From positions 1-34,128 of the forward strand of contig JAIQEV010000048.1 of NCBI GenBank assembly GCA_020073585.1: a DNA stretch of 34,128 nucleotides, read 5' to 3'. The notes below the pieces were generated by a model. It saw nothing but the letters and a program-made list of their open reading frames with translations. It had not been told where the DNA came from and ran no database searches. Each line of letters opens with the position of its first letter. Position 1 is the stretch's first letter. Both the position numbers and the translations under genes were made by a program. Positions 24,369-34,128 of this stretch are shown here, one piece after another. Source of the stretch: Terriglobia bacterium (GTDB lineage Bacteria > Acidobacteriota > Terriglobia > Acidiferrales > UBA7541).

Positions 24369-25655
24369 CTACTGGGCGGCGAATTCGCGCAGGGCGGCCA
24401 GCAGGCGGTCCACTTCTTCGGCCGTGTTGTAGTGCACCAGGCCGATGCGCAGCATGCCGCCGGTGGCTTCCACGCCCAGGCGCTCGGTGAGGTTCAGGGC
24501 GTAGTAGTTGCCGTCCCAGGTGAAGATGCCGCGCTCGCCGAGGAACCTGGCGGCTTCCAGCGGGGTGCGCCCTGCGATGCGCACCGAGACCGTGCCCACG
24601 CGCTCGGCGGCGCGCGCCGGGTCGCTGATGCCGTAAAAGCGCAGCTTGGGGATTCCCAGCAGCCCCGCGATGAGCCGCGCCGCCAGGGCCCGTTCATGCT
24701 GCTGGATCGCGGCGTAGGCCGCGAGCAGCGCCGCGCGGCGGCCGGCCGCCCGCGGATCGCAGCGCCGGCCGAGCTCCGCGAGATAGTTCACCGCGGCGAG
24801 AATTCCGGCGAGGCATTCCTGCACCTGGGTCCCGGTCTCCCAGCGGTCGGGAATCTGATCCGAGGCCGGGCGCACTTTGTACGGCCGCAGGCGCGTCATG
24901 TGCTCTTTCTTTCCGTAGAGCACACCGGAATGCGGGCCGAAGAACTTGTACGGCGAGCAAGCCAGGAAATCGCAGTCCAGCGCGCGCACATCAATCGGCC
25001 CGTGCGGCGCGTAGTGCACCGCGTCAATAAACGCCAGCGCCCCGGCCGCGTGCGCCAGCTTCACGATCTGCGCCACGGGATTGATGGTGCCCACGGCGTT
25101 CGAGGCGTAGCCCAGGGCCACCAGCCTGGTCTTCGCGGTGAGCTTGCGCCGCAGGTCCTCGAGATCCAGGGTGCAATCGGCTTCGCGGATGTCCACCTGG
25201 CGGATGAGCACGCCGCGCTCTTCGAGCGCGCGCCACGGGGCGACGTTGGCGTCGTGGTCCAGGGTGGTGACGACGATTTCGTCGCCCGGCTGCAGTTCCC
25301 GGCCCAGCGCCCGCGCAAACGCAAAGGTGATCGTGGTCATGCTCGGCCCGAAGCTGATCTCCTCGGCCTGGCAATGAAGAAGATCGGCCATGGCCGCGCG
25401 CGCCGCGGCGATCATCTCGTCGTTGCGCCGGCTGGTGAGAAAGGCGCCGCCGCTGTTGGCGTTGGCGTTCAGAAAATAGTCCTGGAAGGCGTCCATCACC
25501 TGCCGGGGCACCTGGGTGCCCGCCGGAGCGTCGAGAAAAGCCGCGGGGTGGCCGTTCACGGCGAGTTGCAGGGATGGGAATTGCGCGCGGACCCAGGCGG
25601 AATCCAGCGGCGCGCTCGCTGCGTTTCCTGATTCACGAATGACTGGTGTGCTCAT
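24369..25655 (-). CDS. Cysteine desulfurase-like PLP enzyme
   Basis: A class-V aminotransferase fold of 428 residues. PLP ligands are visible: Asp211 in FIDAVHYAPHG and the Schiff-base Lys237 in SPYKFFGPHSGVLYG. TLDHDANVAPW and the ANANSGGAFLTSRR start are typical of the cysteine-desulfurase-like subgroup related to SufS. No obvious catalytic Cys loop is seen near the C-terminus, so sulfur transfer is not certain. The true reaction of this subgroup is not established to my knowledge. No suf or isc genes lie nearby. It is divergent from a PNPOx-like gene. Confidence 0.88.
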   Translation of the reverse strand: MSTPVIRESGNAASAPLDSAWVRAQFPSLQLAVNGHPAAFLDAPAGTQVPRQVMDAFQDYFLNANANSGGAFLTSRRNDEMIAAARAAMADLLHCQAEEISFGPSMTTITFAFARALGRELQPGDEIVVTTLDHDANVAPWRALEERGVLIRQVDIREADCTLDLEDLRRKLTAKTRLVALGYASNAVGTINPVAQIVKLAHAAGALAFIDAVHYAPHGPIDVRALDCDFLACSPYKFFGPHSGVLYGKKEHMTRLRPYKVRPASDQIPDRWETGTQVQECLAGILAAVNYLAELGRRCDPRAAGRRAALLAAYAAIQQHERALAARLIAGLLGIPKLRFYGISDPARAAERVGTVSVRIAGRTPLEAARFLGERGIFTWDGNYYALNLTERLGVEATGGMLRIGLVHYNTAEEVDRLLAALREFAAQ

Positions 25656-25732
25656 GGCGGTAGTTTCTCACAGTCGCGAAGGCCTTTGCGAGAGGTCCCG
25701 GCGCGCGGCGCGTGATACCATTTTCCGGTTCG

Positions 25733-25778
25733 TCACCGCGAAGCGGTCAACATTACGGGGGACCGCAAAGCGGTCCAC
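25733..25778. repeat. Two copies of the GACCGC/GCGGTC hairpin
   Basis: TCACCGCGAAGCGGTCAA (25733-25750) is the reverse complement, with one difference, of the hairpin at 6418-6435. A second variant, GACCGCAAAGCGGTCCAC, follows at 25761-25778. They lie in the divergent gap ahead of the PNPOx-like gene. Confidence 0.7.
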
Positions 25779-25809
25779 TCCGCGCCACGCTTCAGCGACG
25801 AGGTGCATT

Positions 25810-26463
25810 GTGCCCGAGAACTTCATTCCCACCGACAAGACCCGCGTGGTGCGCGAGCCGCAGCGCGGCGTCTATGACCGCGCAGCGATCTACAAGATTC
25901 TCGACGAAGGGTTCGTCTGCCACGTGGGCTTCGCCGTTGGCGGGCAGCCCTACGTGATCCCGACGATGTACGCGCGCATCGGCGATGCGCTGTACTTCCA
26001 CGGTTCGGCGGCCAGCCGCATGCTGCGCAATCTGAGCGAAGGCGCTGCGGTGTGCCTCACGGTGAGCCTGATCGACGGGCTGGTGCTGGCCCGCTCGGTC
26101 TTCAACCACTCCATGAACTACCGCTCGGTGGTGGCGCTGGGCACGGCCACGCTGGTGGACGACCCTGGGGAGAAGCTCGAAGCGCTGCGCGCCTTCACGG
26201 AAAAGATTCTGCCGGGCCGCTGGCAGGAGGCGCGCGGCCCCAGCGAAAAAGAGATGAAAGCCACGAGCATCCTGCGCCTGCCGCTGAGCGAGGTTTCCGC
26301 GAAGGTGCGCGCGGGCGGGGTGGAGGATGACGCCGAGGATTACGCGCGGAAGATCTGGGCCGGCATCATTCCCATGCATCTCGCCGCCGGGGCCCCGGTG
26401 CGCGATGAGCGGTGCGATCCGGCGATTCCCCTGCCGGACTATCTCACGAAGTACACGCGCTGA
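25810..26463 (+). CDS. PNPOx-like flavin-binding protein
   Basis: A split-barrel protein of 217 residues in the pyridoxamine 5'-phosphate oxidase-like superfamily. I chose the GTG at 25810, which has CGAGG upstream and is followed directly by family-like sequence. Typical phrases are GFVCHVGFAVGGQPYVIPT (first strands), ALYFHGSAASRMLRNL and VFNHSMNYRSVVALGTA. Members bind FMN or haem and reduce small molecules; true vitamin B6 oxidase activity should not be assumed. It ends 16 bases from the convergent homoserine dehydrogenase gene. Confidence 0.88.
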   Translation: MPENFIPTDKTRVVREPQRGVYDRAAIYKILDEGFVCHVGFAVGGQPYVIPTMYARIGDALYFHGSAASRMLRNLSEGAAVCLTVSLIDGLVLARSVFNHSMNYRSVVALGTATLVDDPGEKLEALRAFTEKILPGRWQEARGPSEKEMKATSILRLPLSEVSAKVRAGGVEDDAEDYARKIWAGIIPMHLAAGAPVRDERCDPAIPLPDYLTKYTR

Positions 26464-26479
26464 AGCGCGGCCGGGGCCG

Positions 26480-27514
26480 TCATCGCCCCGCCGGATTTTC
26501 CGCGTGGACGGCGCGGAGAAAATCGGCGAGGAGGCCGTAGGCGGTGGCTTCGATCCCGGGATTGTGCTCGACCAGGGAGAGGCTGAAGACGTCGAGATCG
26601 AAGCGGATGGCGGAGCTGGTGCCTTCGAGATTGGCGAGTGGGTCGGAGAGCGGGAGCAGCTCCGGCTCCACGATGGCGTGCACGGGAGCCTCCGCGCCGG
26701 CGCGGCGCTCGGCGCGGCAGACCAGCTTGTAGCGCATCCCGGCGGCGCGCGCCGCGCGGATTTTCTCCACGCTGAGCTCGCGAATGCCGGTGCGGCGGAT
26801 GTGCTCGAGCCGCAGGGGCACGCCCATCAGCACGATCACCAGGGCGGCGAGTTTCACCGCCGCGTCCCAGCCATCTAGATCCGCGCTGGGATCCGTTTCG
26901 GCCACGCCCAGGGCCTGCGCGTGCTTCACCGCTTCTTCCAGGGTGCGGCCTTTCTCGATTTCCGTGAGCACGACGTTGGTGGTGGAATTGAGGACGCCGG
27001 AAATGCCGCGCAGGTCTGCGGCGGGCAGCCCCGCGGAAAAGAGCGAGAAGATGGGCACGCCGTCCATCACCGTGGATTCATGGAGAAAGCGCTTGCCCCG
27101 GGCGCGGGCCAGCGCGGTGAGTTCGCCGTAGGCGTGGACGATGGGGCCTTTGTTGGCGCTGATGGCGTGCGCGCCGTGCTCCAGCGCGGCGCGGAGATGG
27201 TCGATGGCCGGCTGGCCGTGCTGGGCGTTGAGCGAGGTGGCCTCGAAGAGCAGATCGGCGCGAGCGCGCTCGAGCCACTCGCGGACATTGCGCGGAGCAT
27301 CCGCTGGCGGCGCGGGCCAGTGGCCGTTGAGCAGCGCGAGAGGATGCAGGCCGCCGGGATCGGCGAGCCATCCGGTACGGCGGGTGGCCACGCCGGTGAG
27401 GCGCCAGTGCACGCCGTAACGTTCGCGCAGTTCGGACTCCTTGGCGACCAGCATGCGCAAGAAGGCGCGGCCGACGTTGCCGAAGCCGATGATGGCGAGG
27501 TTATAGGGCGGAAT
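26480..27514 (-). CDS. hom: Homoserine dehydrogenase, unusual start codon
   Basis: It reduces aspartate semialdehyde to homoserine for threonine and methionine synthesis. The NAD(P) motif AIIGFGNVGRAF requires translation to begin upstream of the first Leu/Met codons (27460 and 27454). Back to the in-frame stop of the M28 gene there is no ATG, GTG, TTG or CTG. An ATT at 27514 lies 8 bases after GGAGG and gives a 344-residue protein of normal length, so I take it as the start. Further motifs are SANKGPI, the ESTVMDGVPIFSL region, GVLNSTTNVVLTEIEKG and DPSADLDGWDAAVKLAAL with catalytic Asp and Lys. There is no C-terminal ACT domain, as in the short form. Confidence 0.9.
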   Translation of the reverse strand: MPPYNLAIIGFGNVGRAFLRMLVAKESELRERYGVHWRLTGVATRRTGWLADPGGLHPLALLNGHWPAPPADAPRNVREWLERARADLLFEATSLNAQHGQPAIDHLRAALEHGAHAISANKGPIVHAYGELTALARARGKRFLHESTVMDGVPIFSLFSAGLPAADLRGISGVLNSTTNVVLTEIEKGRTLEEAVKHAQALGVAETDPSADLDGWDAAVKLAALVIVLMGVPLRLEHIRRTGIRELSVEKIRAARAAGMRYKLVCRAERRAGAEAPVHAIVEPELLPLSDPLANLEGTSSAIRFDLDVFSLSLVEHNPGIEATAYGLLADFLRAVHAENPAGR

Positions 27515-27541
27515 CGGCGTGGCCTCCGAAGGAGCTGAGAA

Positions 27542-27576
27542 CCCGCGGTCCCGCCAAGAAACAGCGGGGCCGCGGG
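27542..27576 (-). promoter_or_regulatory. Strong hairpin between the M28 gene and hom
   Basis: CCCGCGG-T-CCCGC pairs with GCGGG-GCCGCGGG across a short loop. It lies about 28 bases upstream of the proposed hom start and 44 bases past the M28 stop. There is no T-tract on either side, so it is not a plain terminator. It could stabilise or attenuate the hom transcript. Confidence 0.45.
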
Positions 27577-27619
27577 ACGGCCGTTGGCTGGTGCGCGCGA
27601 GCGAGCGAGAACATGGCGC

Positions 27620-29926
<2,307 letters not shown>

Positions 29927-30092
29927 GAAGCCTCCGGAAGTTGCGCCCGTATTCTGCCTGAAGGAGGCGCGGTTGGGAATGGCGAGGTGCAAGGAAATGC
30001 CGGGCCGCGGAGAGCGGCGCGGGAATAGTCAGGGGAGTGAGTTTGGGTTACCCTCGTGGCGCCGCAAAGAAGGGCGCGAAAAAGGGGGCTGC

Positions 30093-30512
30093 ATGTACCG
30101 GCTGGCCATGGCCATGAGCATCGCGGGAACGCTGCTGTATCACCTCGCGCAGAAGACGACGTCGCGAACGGTGAATCCGTTTTTGTCGCTGGCGGTGACG
30201 TATCTGGTGGCGCTGGCGGCAACGCTGGCGATGCTGGTCTTCTCCGGGCGGGAGGCGCTGAGCCGGGCGGGGCTGCGCGAGCTGAACTGGGCTTGCGCGG
30301 GCTGCGGGGCGGCCATTTTCCTGGTGGAGATCGGGGTGTTGCTGGCCTATCGGGCGGGCGGGAGCTTGAAAACGCTGGCGCTGATTTTGAATACGGCGGT
30401 GGTGCTGGCGCTGGTGCCGATCGGGCTGTGGTTCTTCAAAGAAAAATTCGATGCGGGGCAGACGCTAGGGATGGCGCTGTCGCTCGGAGGGCTGTACCTG
30501 CTACTGCGGTAA
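30093..30512 (+). CDS. Small DMT/EamA-like membrane protein
   Basis: A hydrophobic protein of 139 residues with four predicted membrane helices, starting at ATG 30093 after AAGGGGG. The layout is half of a ten-helix drug/metabolite transporter, with a last helix pair spaced by a short charged loop (GLWFFKEKFDAGQTLGMALSLGG). Such short forms work as dimers in the small-multidrug-resistance and EamA-like groups. The substrate is unknown. It is divergent from the M28 gene and ends 21 bases from the convergent YhhN gene. Confidence 0.85.
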   Translation: MYRLAMAMSIAGTLLYHLAQKTTSRTVNPFLSLAVTYLVALAATLAMLVFSGREALSRAGLRELNWACAGCGAAIFLVEIGVLLAYRAGGSLKTLALILNTAVVLALVPIGLWFFKEKFDAGQTLGMALSLGGLYLLLR

Positions 30513-30533
30513 GTTTGCCGCTTCCACATGGTG

Positions 30534-31226
30534 CTAGGCGAGGGCGGCTGGGCCGGGGAAGCGGGCGACGGAGGCGGTTTTGGTCAGGCCGGCGACGATG
30601 AGCCACTGTCCGAGGTAATAGGCGCCGAGAATGAAGAGCGGGGAGAAGGCCAGGGGCGCGTAAAAGCGGTCGAAAGAAAGAAGCGCATCCGAAAACAGGA
30701 AAAGAAAGGCGCCGATGGCGGCGAGACGCGCCGCAGGAGTGCGCAAGAGGAGAAAACGTCCCAGGGCTTGCGCGGCCATGGTGGCCACAAAAAACGAATA
30801 GAGCGCCACGGGCAAGTGCAGCGGAGCCGCCAGGCGCGGCCAGAGGATGGCGCACAAAGCGGCGGCCGCCGCGAGATAGAGAAGCCACACGAGGACATGG
30901 GCGGGAAATTTTGCGTCGCGGGTCAGGGCGAGCAGATAGGCAATGTGGGTGAAGAGAAACGCCGCAAGGCCCGGAAGAAAGTAGCGCTCGGGCCCCAGTA
31001 GGGCCACATCGCCCAGCAGGGAAAAGAGCAACCCGACGGTCAGCCAAAAGGCGTAACGCTCGCGGCGCGCGAGCCAGGCGGCGAGAGCCAGACCCGCCAG
31101 AAGAATCGTGGCCAGCGGTTTGAAGACGAAAACCAGCCAGGGTACGCCCGCAAGCTGCCCGGCGATGGCGGCCATCGCCGCGCCGGCAAAGAAGATTGCA
31201 GCAAGTTTCCTGCAAGCGCCGAGCAT
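30534..31226 (-). CDS. YhhN-family membrane protein (lysoplasmalogenase-like)
   Basis: An integral membrane protein of 230 residues with about eight helices. The motifs FKPLAT, LLFSLLGDVALL and FLFSDALLSFDRF, with conserved Asp residues inside helices, are those of the YhhN/TMEM86 family. Characterised members hydrolyse the vinyl-ether bond of lysoplasmalogens. Whether this bacterial protein does so is inference. GGAG precedes the ATG at 31226. It lies downstream of eno but is separated from it by a terminator. Confidence 0.88.
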   Translation of the reverse strand: MLGACRKLAAIFFAGAAMAAIAGQLAGVPWLVFVFKPLATILLAGLALAAWLARRERYAFWLTVGLLFSLLGDVALLGPERYFLPGLAAFLFTHIAYLLALTRDAKFPAHVLVWLLYLAAAAALCAILWPRLAAPLHLPVALYSFFVATMAAQALGRFLLLRTPAARLAAIGAFLFLFSDALLSFDRFYAPLAFSPLFILGAYYLGQWLIVAGLTKTASVARFPGPAALA

Positions 31227-31275
31227 GAAGACTCCGCGAGCAGACGAGTTCCCCGCGCAGAACTATACACCCGTC

Positions 31276-31317
31276 CGAAAACAAGAAGGCCGTTCTCTTC
31301 CGGCATAGAGAACGGCC
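31276..31317 (-). terminator. Intrinsic terminator after eno
   Basis: On the minus strand GGCCGTTCTC pairs with GAGAACGGCC across a 10-base loop and is followed by TTCTTGTTTTC. The perfect 10-base stem starts 18 bases after the eno stop codon. Confidence 0.88.
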
Positions 31318-31334
31318 CAGTCCTTGCAGATCGG

Positions 31335-32687
<1,353 letters not shown>

Positions 32688-32696
32688 TTAGCAGAA

Positions 32697-32726
32697 GTTG
32701 AAAAGTTGAAAGTTGAAAGTTGAAAG
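32697..32726. repeat. GTTGAAA microsatellite
   Basis: GTTGAAAA is followed by three GTTGAAA units, four in all, just upstream of the eno leader. Slippage could vary the copy number. Confidence 0.8.
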
Positions 32727-32826
32727 CCGGAAGAGCGGCGGGCTCGCGAGTGCGCGGGGATAGATTCCGGCTGCCGCTACAGGGGCAGGGAGACTACAAC
32801 AGATCTCATAAGTACAAAAAATCGAA

Positions 32827-32856
32827 GAGAGATTCCTCGCTTCGCTCGGAATGACG
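32827..32856. repeat. Dispersed palindromic repeat unit
   Basis: GAGAGATTCCTCGCTTCGCTCGGAATGACG; its reverse complement begins CGTCATTCCGAGCGAAGCG and ends GGAATCTCTC, like the units at 6355 and 24216 with a different core. Confidence 0.7.
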
Positions 32857-32902
32857 GTGTTGGCTAGGCGTCGCCCTATCTATGAGACGGCTGCCAGGCG
32901 TT

Positions 32903-33175
32903 GCGCCGGGAGAGCCGGAACAGGCAATCGCGCTTGTGCTGCAGCGGGCGGAGGAAGAGAAAGATAACGCAGAGACACAGAGAACGCAGAGGGAAGAAAA
33001 GAGGAGGGCATGGCGCCGGGAGAGCCGGAACAGGCAAGCGTGCTCGTGCTGCGGCGGGCGGAGGAAGAGAAAGATAACGCAGAGACACAGAGAACGCCGA
33101 GGGAAGAAAAGAGGGGGGCTTGGCGGCGGGAGAGCCGAAACAGGCAAGCGTGCTTGTGCTGCAGCGGGCGGGGCT
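32903..33175. repeat. 110-bp tandem repeat, about 2.5 copies
   Basis: Copies start at 32903, 33013 and 33123 with GCGCCGGGAGAGCCGGAACA (third copy GCGGCGGGAGAGCCGAAACA). Each runs through CAGGCAA, a GTGCTGC step, GCGGGCGGAGGAAGAGAAAG, ATAACGCAGAGACACAGAGA and AGGGAAGAAAAGAGG. The third copy breaks off at GCGGGCGGGGC and runs into a hairpin. Copies differ by only a few bases. The phrase CGGCTGC(C/T)AGGCG flanks both sides (near 32888 and 33240). Confidence 0.9.
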
Positions 33176-33185
33176 TGCCCCGCCC
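33166..33185. repeat. GC hairpin of a dispersed repeat
   Basis: GGGCGGGGC-TT-GCCCCGCCC is a perfect 9-base stem with a 2-base loop, followed by CCTACAGCGG. Read inverted, it shares GCTGTAGGGGCGGGGC with 14618-14633. Confidence 0.75.
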
Positions 33186-33245
33186 CTACAGCGGAACTCT
33201 GGTGAGAAATGCGGGCTAGGCGCTGCGCTATTTAGGAGACGGCTG

Positions 33246-34128
33246 CTAGGCGGATTCGGGCTCTTCGATGAGGGATTCCTGGCGGACGACGACGACGATG
33301 CCGGAATCGGTGACGTGGAAGCGGCGGCGGTCGGCTTCGAGGTCGTAGCCGATCTCGGTGCGCTCGGGGAGGGTGACGTGGCGGTCGATGATGGCGTTGC
33401 GTACGCGGGAATGGCGGCCGATGGAGACGTGGTTATAGATGATGGAGCGGGAGATCTCGGAGTAACTGTTGATGCGCACGTCGTAGCCGAGGACGCATTG
33501 GACGACACGGCCGCCGGAGATGACCGAACCGCCGGCGACGATGGAATCGAGGGCCGCGCCCATGCGGTCGGGATCGGCAAAGACGAATTTCGCGGGGGGA
33601 TACTGCTGCTGCCAGGTGCGCAGGGGCCACTCCTTGTCGTAGAGATTGAAGACCGGGGAGACGGAGACGAGATCCAGGTTGGCTTCGAAGTAGGCGTCGA
33701 TGGTGCCGACATCGCGCCAGTATTGGGAGATCTGGCGGTTCTCGTCCTCGAAGTTGTAGGCGAAGACCCGGTGCTTGCTGATGATGCGCGGGAGAATGTC
33801 CCGGCCGAAATCGTGGCTGGAGCGGGGGTCCTCGGCGTCGGCGAGGAGGATGGGGATGAGCAGCTGGGTATTGAAGATGTACACGCCCATGGAGCCGTTG
33901 CACTTTTCGGGATTGTGGCGGGAGGGCTTGGGCAGGGCGGGCTTCTCCTGGAAGCCGGTGATGCGCCAGTTCTCGTCGGTCTCGATGACGCCGAAGCGTC
34001 CGGCGGCTTCCTCGGGGGCGATCTCGAGGGTGGCCACGGTGACGTCGGCGCCGGAATCGACGTGCTGCTCGAGCATCTTGCGGTAGTTCATCTTGTAGAT
34101 GTGGTCGCCGGAGAGGATGAAGACGAAC
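33246..34128 (-). CDS. glgC: Glucose-1-phosphate adenylyltransferase, 5' end outside the window
   Basis: It makes ADP-glucose from glucose 1-phosphate and ATP for glycogen synthesis. The frame is open to the right edge, so the N-terminal part of the nucleotidyltransferase domain is missing from view; an internal Met at 34091 is not the start. Visible are LSGDHIYKMNY, the sugar-phosphate region GRFGVIETDENWRITGFQEK with the conserved Glu-Lys, NGSMGVYIFN, DFGRDILP, YWRDVGTIDAYFEANLDL, and the C-terminal beta-helix (SGGRVVQCVLGYDVRINS, NAIIDRHVTLPERTEIGYD). About 294 codons are present of the usual 410-430. The gap to eno is filled with repeats. Confidence 0.95.
   Translation of the reverse strand, partial: FVFILSGDHIYKMNYRKMLEQHVDSGADVTVATLEIAPEEAAGRFGVIETDENWRITGFQEKPALPKPSRHNPEKCNGSMGVYIFNTQLLIPILLADAEDPRSSHDFGRDILPRIISKHRVFAYNFEDENRQISQYWRDVGTIDAYFEANLDLVSVSPVFNLYDKEWPLRTWQQQYPPAKFVFADPDRMGAALDSIVAGGSVISGGRVVQCVLGYDVRINSYSEISRSIIYNHVSIGRHSRVRNAIIDRHVTLPERTEIGYDLEADRRRFHVTDSGIVVVVRQESLIEEPESA

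Noticed and set aside
27542-27576. Hairpin as a terminator of the M28 gene
   Set aside because: It has no T-tract on either strand, so intrinsic termination is not supported; listed as possible leader structure instead.
32903-33185. Possible CRISPR array from regularly spaced repeats
   Set aside because: The whole 110-base unit is repeated, with no unique spacers, and no cas genes are near.

Overview
The window reads as chromosomal DNA of an Acidobacteriota bacterium. The evidence is a von Willebrand protein of the acidobacterial VWFA-related type, a giant Oar-like TonB-dependent receptor with an N-terminal carboxypeptidase-regulatory domain, a pair of DUF3857/transglutaminase-like proteins, high GC almost throughout, and dispersed palindromic repeats between genes. 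There is no rRNA gene to confirm this, and I found no tRNA gene, CRISPR array or transposase gene.

Layout. 0.07-3.6 kb: an Oar-like receptor (-) that stops in mid-barrel and abuts the start of another gene. 3.6-4.2 kb: a gene graveyard holding a frameshifted serA 3' fragment, an intrinsic terminator and the C-terminus of a second Oar-like receptor. 4.2-7.1 kb: serA (-), yqeY (+) and an unknown protein (+). 7.1-11.1 kb: two overlapping DUF3857/transglutaminase-like secreted proteins (-). 11.5-14.6 kb: an OPT transporter and a rhomboid protease (+). 14.6-17.2 kb: an AT-richer island with a NotI-family restriction endonuclease and a D12-class adenine methyltransferase, followed by about 0.6 kb without a gene. 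17.2-25.7 kb: pyruvate kinase, M20 peptidase, VWA protein (+), a D-2-hydroxyacid dehydrogenase, phosphoglycerate mutase and a cysteine-desulfurase-like enzyme. 25.8-32.7 kb: a flavin-binding PNPOx-like protein (+), homoserine dehydrogenase, an M28 peptidase, a small DMT-type membrane protein (+), a YhhN-family protein and enolase. 32.7-33.2 kb: a repeat-filled gap. 33.2 kb to the end: glgC, running off the edge.

Function. serA drains 3-phosphoglycerate to serine, while gpmI, eno and pyk carry it to pyruvate, so the 3-phosphoglycerate node and all later glycolytic steps lie within 30 kb, all on the minus strand but not in one operon. Homoserine dehydrogenase and glgC add amino-acid and glycogen synthesis. 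The M20, M28, OPT and Oar-like genes would fit peptide scavenging. The restriction-modification pair is the clearest acquired unit.

The most notable points are: the NotI-like nuclease paired with an adenine methyltransferase although the NotI site has no adenine; a change of plus-strand skew from C-rich to G-rich between about 22 and 26 kb that does not follow gene orientation; a homoserine dehydrogenase with no ordinary start codon; the decayed serA/Oar junction; and a 110-bp tandem repeat between eno and glgC.
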